A stretch of DNA of 64,000 nucleotides from Bradyrhizobium sp. SZCCT0231 (GTDB taxonomy: Bacteria; Pseudomonadota; Alphaproteobacteria; Rhizobiales; Xanthobacteraceae): assembly GCF_018130245.1 (NCBI RefSeq), contig NZ_JAFCKP010000019.1, forward strand, positions 1 through 64,000, in the 5' to 3' direction. Below are positions 16,268-24,152 of the stretch, in pieces. A program made the translations under genes and the position numbers. Position 1 is the stretch's first letter, and each line of letters starts with the position of its first letter. The notes beneath the pieces are model-generated. The model worked only from the letters and a program-made list of their open reading frames with translations. It was not told the origin of the DNA and ran no database searches.

Positions 16268-16660
16268 TCACAGGATGGTCGCGAACTTGTTGACGAGCAG
16301 GATGTCCTCGACGGCCTGGATGTCTTTCTGCGACGACAGCGTGATCTCTTCCACGGCTGCGTGGAGGTCGCAGCCCTCGCGCAGCACGCGGTCATAGATC
16401 TGCCGCCGCCGTGCCTCGTCGGGCGGCAGCATGAAGATGCTGTAGAGAATCAGGCCGTGCAGCTGCGGCAGCTCGTCCAGGATGTCCTCGAGCACCATGT
16501 AGCTGCCGGGCATGGTGTGCTCGGCGGCGCTCAGCAGATAGTGCAGGTTCTTGCGCCGCGCATAGTCGCGGATCACGATGTTCTGGACGTGCTGCGGGGT
16601 GCGGCTGCCGTTCAGCGGCCGGGCGCCGATATAGCCGCGATGGCCGGCTCGCTCAGCCAT
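16268..16660 (-). CDS. LIC12192 family sporadic carbohydrate cluster protein
   Basis: A 130-residue soluble protein that I recognise as the sporadic carbohydrate cluster family first noted in Leptospira (LIC12192). Key segments are RGYI (8-11), RPLNG (14-18), PQHVQNIVIRDY (22-33), YLLSAAEHTMPGSY and LYSIFMLPP. The biochemical function of the family is not known to me. It is seen in scattered glycan gene clusters, often beside the oxygenase encoded just upstream. Its start overlaps that gene by 8 bp. The conserved His/Glu/Met stretch at 44-54 is a candidate active-site region, which is inference. Confidence 0.85.
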   Translation of the reverse strand: MAERAGHRGYIGARPLNGSRTPQHVQNIVIRDYARRKNLHYLLSAAEHTMPGSYMVLEDILDELPQLHGLILYSIFMLPPDEARRRQIYDRVLREGCDLHAAVEEITLSSQKDIQAVEDILLVNKFATIL

Positions 16661-17459
16661 GGAAGCCTCCCGGCAGCTTGTACTGCATGCCGACCCGGGT
16701 CGCCGGGCGCAGCAGGATCGGCTCGAAGAACTCGCCGAAGCGCTTGTCCGCGTAGGGCGACATGATGCTCTTGAAGCGGCAGTTCATGCTCCAGCGGGTG
16801 CCGGCTTCTTCATTGACGCGATTGCCGTGCATCAGGGTCTGGTTGAACAGCATCACGTGACCGTAGGGGATCTCGATGAAGGTCGCGTGAGGCTTGATGG
16901 TCTTGTACAGCTCTTCGGCACTGCGCAGGCTGGCCATGCGGTCCTGCATGTCGCCGTTCAGGGACGGCGGCAGCAGATACATCGATTTGGTGCGACGGAC
17001 ATCGACCAGCGGCACCCACACCACGACCTCGAACGGCGAGTCGCCCGACCACACGTCGGAATGGGTGGCGAGCAGCGATGAGCTGTCGCCGGGAAGCTGG
17101 ATGCTGAGATTGACGCGGCGCTGCATGCAGAGCTCGTTGCCGACGATGGTCTCGATCGTCGAGCGCGCCAGGCGGAAATAAGTCGGCCGGAACCACGGCT
17201 CGGCGTTGAGGCCGTTGAAGACGTGCAGGCGCAATCCGTTGAGGTCATCCACGCTCACCCGCGTGTGGATGGTGTCGAGCATCGCGTAGGGATCGTTGCT
17301 GTGCGGCAGCTTCAGATAGTCCGCCGCGAGCTCGGCGGCACGACGCTGGATCCGGTCGAGCCCGGCGCGATCGTCGGCCGGCGTGGTGACGAAGCCATCG
17401 TCGATGAAGCGCTGCGCCAGCGCCTGCTCGTCGGCGTGCAGGAAGTCCGTGTCCGTCAT
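16653..17459 (-). CDS. sporadic carbohydrate cluster 2OG-Fe(II) oxygenase
   Basis: A 268-residue non-haem iron dioxygenase. The facial triad is readable as His133 and Asp135 in THSDVWSGD and His211 in TLMHGNRV. Arg222 or Arg228 after it would bind 2-oxoglutarate. Enzymes of this class hydroxylate or otherwise oxidise a substrate with O2. Start at 17459 overlaps the upstream aminotransferase stop as ATGA, and the 3' end overlaps the LIC12192-family gene by 8 bp, so all three are probably translated together. Substrate unknown; a sugar, nucleotide sugar or its lipid-linked form is likely from context. Confidence 0.87.
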   Translation of the reverse strand: MTDTDFLHADEQALAQRFIDDGFVTTPADDRAGLDRIQRRAAELAADYLKLPHSNDPYAMLDTIHTRVSVDDLNGLRLHVFNGLNAEPWFRPTYFRLARSTIETIVGNELCMQRRVNLSIQLPGDSSSLLATHSDVWSGDSPFEVVVWVPLVDVRRTKSMYLLPPSLNGDMQDRMASLRSAEELYKTIKPHATFIEIPYGHVMLFNQTLMHGNRVNEEAGTRWSMNCRFKSIMSPYADKRFGEFFEPILLRPATRVGMQYKLPGGFHG

Positions 17460-18574
17460 GCAAAATACTCCCGGGCGGTCGCGCAAATATAACTGATGTC
17501 GGCGGCCGACAGGAACTGGTTGATGGGAAGCGTGAGGATCTGGTCCGCCTGCCGTTCCGTCACCGGGAACGCGCCGCGGCCATGGCCCAGATGCGCCGCT
17601 GCCGGCTGCAGGTGGATCGGGACCGGATAGTGGATCGCGGTCTCGATGCCCTTGTCGGCAAGATATTTCTGGAAATCGTTGCGACGCTCGGTCTGCACGA
17701 CGAAGGTGTGGAAGGTGTTGAACTCGATGTTCCGGCAGGGCGGAATGAACAGCGGCAGGCCAGCAAGCTCGGCGCGATATTGCGCGGCGTTGCGCCGCCG
17801 GCGCTCGATCACCGAGGGCAGGTGACGCAGGCGAATGCGCAGCACCTCGGCCTGAAGCGTGTCGAGCCGAGACACGATGCCCCATTCCTGGACGTCGCTG
17901 CGGTTGATCAGTCCGTGATTGCGCAGCCGGCGGATTCTTGCGGCGAGCTCCGCGTCGGCGGTGACGAGGAAGCCGGCATCGCCCGCGGCGTTGAGATTCT
18001 TCAAGGGGTGGGCGGAGAAGCAGCCGAACGTGCCGATGGTGCCGCTCATCCGGCCGTCATAGGTCGAGCCGATCGCCTGGGCGCTGTCCTCGATCACGGC
18101 GAGCGCGTGCTTGGCGGCGATCGCCATCAGCGGGGTCATGTCGGCCATGCGCCCGGTCAGATGCACCGGCATGATCGCCTTGGTGCGCGGGGTGACGGCG
18201 GCCTCGACCGCGGCCGGATCGATGTTCTGGTCCGGCAGCACATCCGCGAAGACGGGCGTGGCGCCGACCGCGATGATCGCGGCGGTCGATGCCACGAACG
18301 AATTCGGCGGGGTGATGACCTCGTCGCCGGGACCGATGTTGAGCGCCCGCATGGCGAGGATCAGCGCGTCGGTGCCTGAATTCAGCGTCACGACATGGGG
18401 CGAGCCGAGATAAGCCGACAATTCCTCCTCGAGCCTTCCGACCGCCGCTCCGCCGATGAAATCGCCGCGCTGGAACACGCCCTCGACCGCCTGCATGATC
18501 TCGGCGCGCTCTTCCTCGAACTGCGCGGGAAGATTGACGTAACCGATGCGCCGGCGGCCGGTGTCAGCGTCCAT
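17456..18574 (-). CDS. DegT/DnrJ/EryC1/StrS family aminotransferase
   Basis: A 372-residue PLP enzyme. NSGTDAL (65-71) binds the cofactor phosphate, EDSAQ (162-166) holds the aspartate that contacts the pyridine nitrogen, and Lys192 in AHPLKNLNAAGDAG is the Schiff-base lysine. Because lysine is present this should be a true sugar aminotransferase acting on a keto sugar, not a dehydratase of the ColD type. It overlaps the next upstream DegT gene by 11 bp. The two share an unusual HPLKNLN active-site signature and look like a tandem duplication with divergence. Confidence 0.92.
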   Translation of the reverse strand: MDADTGRRRIGYVNLPAQFEEERAEIMQAVEGVFQRGDFIGGAAVGRLEEELSAYLGSPHVVTLNSGTDALILAMRALNIGPGDEVITPPNSFVASTAAIIAVGATPVFADVLPDQNIDPAAVEAAVTPRTKAIMPVHLTGRMADMTPLMAIAAKHALAVIEDSAQAIGSTYDGRMSGTIGTFGCFSAHPLKNLNAAGDAGFLVTADAELAARIRRLRNHGLINRSDVQEWGIVSRLDTLQAEVLRIRLRHLPSVIERRRRNAAQYRAELAGLPLFIPPCRNIEFNTFHTFVVQTERRNDFQKYLADKGIETAIHYPVPIHLQPAAAHLGHGRGAFPVTERQADQILTLPINQFLSAADISYICATAREYFA

Positions 18575-19670
18575 GGCAGAACTTCCTGACGGTCTCGATG
18601 ACGCGGTCCTGCTGGGCGCGCGTCAGATGCTGGTCGACCGGGAAGCTGATGACTTCCTTGGCGTGGCGGTCGGTGACCGGGAACGTGCCCGGCGCGTAGC
18701 CGAGATGCTTCAGGCCTTCCTGCTGATACAGCGGGATCGGATAGTGGATCTTGGCCTCGATGCCGTTGTCCAAGCAGTATTTGTAGAGCTCGTCGCGGCG
18801 TTCGGCGAACACCATGTAGAGATGGTAGACGTGCTTCACGTTGGGCCGGCGCGGCGGAACGCGCAGGCCGGGCAGGCCGGCGAGACCGGCGTCATAATAG
18901 GCCGCATTCTCGATCCGGCGGCGCGTGATCTCGCTGGTCTGGCCGATCAGCCAGTTGCCGACCACCGCCTGAAGGGAATCGAGTCGCGAATTGCAGCCGA
19001 GGATCGCGATCTCGTCGCGGTTCTTCATGCCGTGGTTGCGGATCAGCCGGAGCTTCTCGTTCATGCCGTCGTCATTGGTGACGACGACGCCGGCATCGCC
19101 CCAGACATTGAGGTTCTTGAGCGGATGCAGGGAGAAACCGGCCGCGATGTCGTGGGTGCCGGAGCGTTTTCCGGCAAACTCCGACAGGATGCCCTGGCAG
19201 GCATCCTCGACCACCGGCAGGCTGTGACGCTGGGCGATCGGCATCAGCTTGCCCATGTCGGTGACCTCGCCGGTCAGCTGAACCGGCATGATCGCCTTGG
19301 TCTTCTCAGTGATCGCGGCCTCGACTTGGTCGACATTCATGCAGAAGGAATCGTCGCAATCGACCAGCACAGGCGTCGCGCCGGTTTCCGCAATCGCGCC
19401 GACCGTGGCGATGAAGGTGTTGGCGGCGGTGATGACCTCGTCGCCATGGCCGATGCCGAGTGCCTTGAGCGGCAGCTTGAGCGCGTCGGTGCCCGATCCG
19501 ACGCCGATGGCGTGACGCACGCCGATCAGCTCGGCAAAGCGCTTCTCGAATTCGGCGACGGGCTTGCCAAGGGTAAAGTCACCGGTCGCCACCAGGCGGC
19601 CGATCTCGGCGAGGATCGGTGCGGGATCGGCGAATTGCTCGAGCAGATAGGAATATCGAACGTCGTACAT
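18564..19670 (-). CDS. DegT/DnrJ/EryC1/StrS family aminotransferase
   Basis: A 368-residue PLP-dependent sugar aminotransferase. GSGTDAL (58-64), EDACQ (155-159) and Lys185 in LHPLKNLNVWGDAG mark the active site. The C-terminal KIHYPIPLYQQ segment is the usual substrate-facing region. It lies 8 bp after the transketolase C-terminal subunit and overlaps the next DegT gene by 11 bp. Two such enzymes side by side imply two amination steps, a heteromeric enzyme, or different keto-sugar substrates. Which carbon is aminated cannot be read from sequence. Confidence 0.92.
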   Translation of the reverse strand: MYDVRYSYLLEQFADPAPILAEIGRLVATGDFTLGKPVAEFEKRFAELIGVRHAIGVGSGTDALKLPLKALGIGHGDEVITAANTFIATVGAIAETGATPVLVDCDDSFCMNVDQVEAAITEKTKAIMPVQLTGEVTDMGKLMPIAQRHSLPVVEDACQGILSEFAGKRSGTHDIAAGFSLHPLKNLNVWGDAGVVVTNDDGMNEKLRLIRNHGMKNRDEIAILGCNSRLDSLQAVVGNWLIGQTSEITRRRIENAAYYDAGLAGLPGLRVPPRRPNVKHVYHLYMVFAERRDELYKYCLDNGIEAKIHYPIPLYQQEGLKHLGYAPGTFPVTDRHAKEVISFPVDQHLTRAQQDRVIETVRKFCHGR

Positions 19671-19678
19671 GTGACCCG

Positions 19679-20638
19679 TCAGGTGGAATGAAGTTGAGGA
19701 GAGGAAGTGCGCGACGCCGCGAGCGCATGCTCGATCGAGGTCGCAATGGCGTTGGCGGAGAGCCCGTGCTTCTTCAGCAGCGAGTCCTGCGAACCGTAAT
19801 TGTGCATGAAGCGGTCCGGCAGCGACAGCCGCAGCATCGCAGGGAAACCGGAGCCGAGCTTGTCAATCAGCGTCTCGGCGACTGCGCTGCCGAGGCCGCC
19901 GGAGGGGACATGCTCCTCCAGCGTCGCGACGAGCCTGGTGCCGCGGATCGCCTGCAGCAATGCCGCGGTATCGAGCGGTTTAACCGTATGCATGTGCAGG
20001 ATGCCGGCGCGAATGCCTTGCGCGGCCAGCAGGTCGGCCGCGGCGAGGGCGCGCTGGAGCATGATGCCGGTGGTCACCATGAGGACGTCGCCCTGCGGGC
20101 GCATCAAGATGGCCTTGCCGATCTCAAAGCCGTGCTCGGCCTTGGAGACGATGGCATCGCCGCCCTTGCCGAGCCGGATGTAGATCGGACCCTTCCAGTC
20201 CAGCGTCTGCTCCATCATGCGCGCGGCCTCGTCGGCGTCGCACGGGCAGATCACCGTCATGTTCGGCAGCGCCCGCATGATCGCGATGTCCTCGATCGCC
20301 TGGTGGGTGGGACCGAGCGGCGCGTAGACGAGGCCACCGCCATTGGCGATCAGCCGCACCGGCAGATTGTGCAGGCAGAGATCGACGGCCACCTGCTCGT
20401 AGCAGCGGCGGGTGAGGAAGGTCGCGATGGTGTTGACGTAGGGCACGAAGCCCTCCATCGCGAGACCGGCCGACATGCCGATGATATGCGCTTCCGAGAT
20501 GCCCTCGATCAGATGGCGCTTGGGAAACTCCTTGCTCATGGCGCGCAAGGTGCCTGCGCCGGGATCGGAGCCGATGTAAAGCACCCGCTCGTCGCGCGCG
20601 GCGAGCTTGTGGACCATGTTCATCGCTGTGTTGCGCAT
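19679..20638 (-). CDS. transketolase, C-terminal (pyrimidine-binding) subunit
   Basis: A 319-residue half of a split transketolase. The conserved glutamate that activates thiamine diphosphate is Glu49 in GISEAH (46-51). The GPTHQAIEDIA segment at 109-119 is a hallmark of the pyrimidine domain. The last ~120 residues form the transketolase C-terminal domain. It pairs with the N-terminal subunit encoded 10 bp upstream. The complex would transfer two-carbon ketol units. A dedicated copy inside a glycan locus suggests supply of sedoheptulose phosphate or chain extension of a sugar, which is inference. Confidence 0.92.
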   Translation of the reverse strand: MRNTAMNMVHKLAARDERVLYIGSDPGAGTLRAMSKEFPKRHLIEGISEAHIIGMSAGLAMEGFVPYVNTIATFLTRRCYEQVAVDLCLHNLPVRLIANGGGLVYAPLGPTHQAIEDIAIMRALPNMTVICPCDADEAARMMEQTLDWKGPIYIRLGKGGDAIVSKAEHGFEIGKAILMRPQGDVLMVTTGIMLQRALAAADLLAAQGIRAGILHMHTVKPLDTAALLQAIRGTRLVATLEEHVPSGGLGSAVAETLIDKLGSGFPAMLRLSLPDRFMHNYGSQDSLLKKHGLSANAIATSIEHALAASRTSSPQLHST

Positions 20639-20648
20639 GGGGAGCCGA

Positions 20649-21548
20649 TCAAAAATCGCCGACGGCGACGCGGATGGCGTCGAGCTCGCTGTCGGTCAGC
20701 TTGTTCTTGTGATGCCAGTCGGCGTTGGATTCCGCGGCCGGAAGACCCTTGCCTTTGACGGTATGGCAGATGATCGCGGTGGGTTTGCCCGGAACGGCCG
20801 GGACCTGCTTCAGGACAGTGCGCAGCGCGCCGACGTCGTGGCCGTTGAGCTCCTGCACGGCGAAGCCGAAGCTGCGCCACTTGTCCGCAAGCGGCTCCAG
20901 CGGCAGGACGTAGTCGGTGGGGCCATAGCTCTGGAGCTTGTTGTAGTCGATCATCGCGACCAGATTGTCGAGCCCGTGCTTGGCCGCGCCCATGGCGGCT
21001 TCCCACACCGATCCCTCGTTGATCTCGCCGTCGCCGAGCAGCACGAAAGTCCGGTAGCTGCGCTCGCGCATGCGCGCGGCGAGCGCGAGGCCGACACCGA
21101 TCGACAGGCCATGGCCGAGCGCGCCGGTCGAGGCCTCGACGCCCGGCACCATGCCGTATTCGGGATGTCCGCCCAGAATGCTGTCGGGCCCGCAAAAGCC
21201 TTCCAGCTCCGACAGCGGGAAGAAGCCGCGATCGGCCAAGAGTGCATAGAGCGCCAGACAACCGTGTCCCTTGCTGAGGATCGCGCGGTCGCGGTTGGGA
21301 TCGCGCGGGTTGCTCGGATCGATCCGCAGCACGTCGTCGTAGAGCACGCGGACCATCTCGATCAGCGACAGGGCAGGTCCGACATGTCCGCGTCCCGCAG
21401 AACGGACAGAACCGAGCACCAGGCGGCGCAAATAAAGGCTGCGCTCGTCCAGCGTGCAGGTGAGGGCGGCTTCAGCGTGGGGTGAGATCTGGATCACGTT
21501 GGCAAATCGTTTGGTGGAGCCGGCGGGCTTTGTCGAGCTGGCCGGCAA
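20649..21548 (-). CDS. transketolase, N-terminal (diphosphate-binding) subunit
   Basis: The 299-residue partner of the subunit encoded downstream. The thiamine diphosphate motif begins at GDGE (172-175) and ends near DYNK (201-204). His55 in AGRGHVG and SKGHG at 92-96 match catalytic histidines of transketolases. The ATG at 21548 overlaps the upstream kinase gene by 77 bp. A GTG at 21497 would give a shorter overlap and drop a tail without conserved features, so the true start is uncertain. Full-length transketolases are ~650 residues in one chain; the split form is common in specialised pathways. Confidence 0.9.
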   Translation of the reverse strand: MPASSTKPAGSTKRFANVIQISPHAEAALTCTLDERSLYLRRLVLGSVRSAGRGHVGPALSLIEMVRVLYDDVLRIDPSNPRDPNRDRAILSKGHGCLALYALLADRGFFPLSELEGFCGPDSILGGHPEYGMVPGVEASTGALGHGLSIGVGLALAARMRERSYRTFVLLGDGEINEGSVWEAAMGAAKHGLDNLVAMIDYNKLQSYGPTDYVLPLEPLADKWRSFGFAVQELNGHDVGALRTVLKQVPAVPGKPTAIICHTVKGKGLPAAESNADWHHKNKLTDSELDAIRVAVGDF

Positions 21549-22509
21549 GGCGGACCGTCAGATCGCCACCTTGCGCAGCCAGGGCGCGCCGGGAGCGGCT
21601 TTCCGGCAAATAGACATTCAGGACAATCAGGCACCAAATCGCCCCGAACACAGGATACAGTACGTCACGGCGGATCGCAAACGCGTCATCCCCAGCTTCG
21701 AAGGCGCGCGAGAGCCGTTCGATCAATCGATTCGCGTCGGCCTCGGGCAGACCGCTGCCGGGATGGATCGCGGTGTCGGACACGAGCTTGACCGGATCGT
21801 CCCAGCCGAAATATTCGAAGTCGATAAATCGCAGCCTGCCGTCGTCGGCACGCAGCGCGTTGTGCAGCCCGAAATCCGACGGGCTCAATGCGCGATGGGC
21901 GGGCGCGAGGTCCGCGGCGGGATCCAGGCCCAGTTCCGCATAGCGTCGACGGAGTTGCCGGATTGCGATGGCAGTGGTGGGAACCAGGCTGCCGTCCATG
22001 AACGCACACAGATCCGGATGATCCTGCGATGCGCGCCGTAGTCCGTCGAGGCGTTGCTCGTACTGGGCGATGGCTGCCTCGGGCGAGAAGATGCTGGCTG
22101 ACGCGTTCCGCAAAGTCTGTGCGCCTTCGGCGCCGCGCAGCTTTTGCAGCTCGATCAGGAAATCGGCCAGCTGTTCGGCATCGTCGTGCTGGGGATGCAG
22201 GACCGCGGCGTCACCGTCGAACCATTGATACAGCGCGCAGAATGCCGTCGGATCTTTCGCGACAGGGCGCGGCGTCGAATTGATGCCGTGGCGCGACAGA
22301 AACGAGAGCGCGTCATATTCCTGTCCCAGGCGATCGCGCCCGTCGGACGGATAGTGCTTGAGGGCGAGGGGCGGTCCATCCGCCATCTCCAGCCGAAACA
22401 CCCGGTTGTTGCCGCCGGACCGCGCCGGTTGGGCGGCCGCGACCCGCGCCCCGGAGAGGCGGCTGCCGATCGAGACCGCATCCTGTACGCTGATGTCCGG
22501 CTCGCTCAT
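21472..22509 (-). CDS. phosphotransferase family protein (aminoglycoside/choline kinase-like)
   Basis: A 345-residue protein kinase-like small-molecule kinase. A glycine loop SGGNNRVFRL (31-40) is followed by the ATP-binding Lys51 in LALKHY. The catalytic segment SPSDFGLHN (209-217) and the metal site IDFEYFG (229-235) replace the usual HxDxxxxN and DFG/DWE. The start at 22509 forms an ATGA overlap with the HAD gene stop, so an upstream ATG in frame is not needed. Substrate unknown; phosphorylation of a sugar or amino sugar is plausible in this setting. Confidence 0.82.
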   Translation of the reverse strand: MSEPDISVQDAVSIGSRLSGARVAAAQPARSGGNNRVFRLEMADGPPLALKHYPSDGRDRLGQEYDALSFLSRHGINSTPRPVAKDPTAFCALYQWFDGDAAVLHPQHDDAEQLADFLIELQKLRGAEGAQTLRNASASIFSPEAAIAQYEQRLDGLRRASQDHPDLCAFMDGSLVPTTAIAIRQLRRRYAELGLDPAADLAPAHRALSPSDFGLHNALRADDGRLRFIDFEYFGWDDPVKLVSDTAIHPGSGLPEADANRLIERLSRAFEAGDDAFAIRRDVLYPVFGAIWCLIVLNVYLPESRSRRALAAQGGDLTVRLAGQLDKARRLHQTICQRDPDLTPR

Positions 22510-23126
22510 GGCACGAACACTCCGCGGTGGATATCGGCCCAGGTCGCGATCGGCTCGCATTGTTCGGGGTGGGGAGGCCGCGACTGCGTGAACAGGATCG
22601 ATCGCGTCGTCTTCGGAAAATGCGGCTGCTCGAAGACATCGACGAGATCGTCAATGAAGATATCGAGCCGCAGGCTCGCGAGTCGCTCGACCTTGGCCGC
22701 CAGCGTATCCTCGAAATAGATGTCGCTCACGGCCAGCGCCGCATCGGCGGCGTCGATGAGACCCGCACCCCTCAACCAGCCGCGCGCCGCCTCGCGCAAA
22801 TCGACGCGATCCGGGTCCTGATGGCCGAACTGCGTCTTGTGGCTGACGATATAGACGCTCGCGCCGGCCTTTCGGCACGCGGCGAGGAACTCGCGGACTC
22901 CGGGATAGATCTCGGCGCCGCCGATTCCCTTGCCGTAGACGAAGCCTTGCAGCCCTTGCCAGGCAAGCTCGCCGCCGGCGCGGGATCGCAGATAGTCACG
23001 TACGTCGGTCTTCAGCCCGTCCCAGCTCTCCGGCACCAGCCCGCGCTGGCGCGCGGCGGCGGCAAAGACCTTGTCGTAGCAGATGATCGTATTGTCGAAA
23101 TCGATGCCGATCCGCACGCCGCTCAC
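22506..23126 (-). CDS. HAD-like hydrolase
   Basis: A 206-residue haloacid-dehalogenase-type protein. Motif 1 is IDFDNT with nucleophile Asp9 and acid/base Asp11. Motif 2 is VSHKT around Ser95, and motif 4 is FIDDL with Asp159/Asp160. The all-helical cap lies between motifs 1 and 2. Such proteins usually remove phosphate from a small molecule. It overlaps its upstream epimerase gene by 4 bp and the downstream kinase gene by 4 bp. In a heptose-like scheme it could act where GmhB acts, but it is not clearly GmhB by sequence. Confidence 0.82.
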   Translation of the reverse strand: MSGVRIGIDFDNTIICYDKVFAAAARQRGLVPESWDGLKTDVRDYLRSRAGGELAWQGLQGFVYGKGIGGAEIYPGVREFLAACRKAGASVYIVSHKTQFGHQDPDRVDLREAARGWLRGAGLIDAADAALAVSDIYFEDTLAAKVERLASLRLDIFIDDLVDVFEQPHFPKTTRSILFTQSRPPHPEQCEPIATWADIHRGVFVP

Positions 23127-24124
23127 TTCAGGCTGATGTTCTGCATCATCTTGATGTTGAAATACCTGGGATCGTTCAGCGAGTTCGGCAGGCGGCCGGC
23201 CTTGAAGGCATCCACGAGACCGGACACGGCCTGCTCGATCGTGTGCGTCGGCGCAAATCCGAGCTCGCGGCGGATCTTCTCCGAGGACACGTGGTAGGAG
23301 CGGAGATCGTCGGTCGGCTCGACGGCCACGTCGACATTGCTTCCGACCACCGACTTGACGATGTCGGCGATCTTCATCAGCGAGTGGTTCTCGTAGCCGA
23401 TGTTGTAGGTCTTGCCGTCGATCTTCGCGTCATCCTGTTGAAGCAGGAACAGATAGGCCGCGGACATGTCCTCGATGTGCAGGTTGGGCCGCTTCTGCGT
23501 TCCGCCGAACACACGGATGCGGCCGGTGTTGACCGCCAGATTGGTCAGGATGTTGACGACGACGTCGAGCCGCTGCCGCGGAGCGTAGCCGCACACGGTG
23601 GCGGGACGAACCGTGCAGGTGACGAAGCCGGACGCGGCCTCGTCGGCAAGATCGGTCTCGCACATCGCCTTGAACTTGGAGTAGTCCGTAAGCGGCTCGC
23701 AGGACAATTCCTCGGTTACCTCGGCCTCGTCCTTGATGCCATAGACGCTCGAGGAGGATGCGTAGATGAAGCGCTTGATGCCGGCCTTCTTCGCCGCGCG
23801 CACCATCGGCCGGAAGCAGTCGTAGTTGATGGACTTGCCGAGCCCCGGGTCGAGCTCGAACGATGGGTCGTTGGAGATGCAGGCGAGGTGGATCACCGCA
23901 TTGTTGCCGCGCAGGGCCTCGTTGATCGCCGCCTCGTCGCGGATGTCGCCCTTGATCAGGCGCAGGTTGGGATTGTCACGGACGGCGTCGAAGACGTCCT
24001 CGCCATACATGAACAAGTCGAGCACGGTGACCTTGTGGCCCGCCGCCAGCAACTGAGGAACCAGCACGCTGCCGACATAGCCGGCGCCACCGGTGACCAT
24101 CACATTCCATTTCTGACCAATCAC
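23123..24124 (-). CDS. NAD-dependent epimerase/dehydratase (extended SDR)
   Basis: A 333-residue nucleotide-sugar enzyme. TGGAGYVG at 11-18 binds NAD, YASSSSVYG at 121-129 carries the catalytic Ser, and Tyr148/Lys152 form the YxxxK pair. A late RPATVCGYAPRQRLD segment fits the substrate domain. Family members act as 4-epimerases, 4,6-dehydratases or heptose epimerases. It is coupled to the HAD gene by a 4-bp overlap and follows the HldE-like gene by 28 bp. The exact reaction is not decidable; no Asp-Glu dehydratase pair is obvious, so epimerisation is favoured. Confidence 0.88.
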   Translation of the reverse strand: MIGQKWNVMVTGGAGYVGSVLVPQLLAAGHKVTVLDLFMYGEDVFDAVRDNPNLRLIKGDIRDEAAINEALRGNNAVIHLACISNDPSFELDPGLGKSINYDCFRPMVRAAKKAGIKRFIYASSSSVYGIKDEAEVTEELSCEPLTDYSKFKAMCETDLADEAASGFVTCTVRPATVCGYAPRQRLDVVVNILTNLAVNTGRIRVFGGTQKRPNLHIEDMSAAYLFLLQQDDAKIDGKTYNIGYENHSLMKIADIVKSVVGSNVDVAVEPTDDLRSYHVSSEKIRRELGFAPTHTIEQAVSGLVDAFKAGRLPNSLNDPRYFNIKMMQNISLK

Positions 24125-24152
24125 TGTCGCTCTCCGGAATTTCTCTTTTGCG

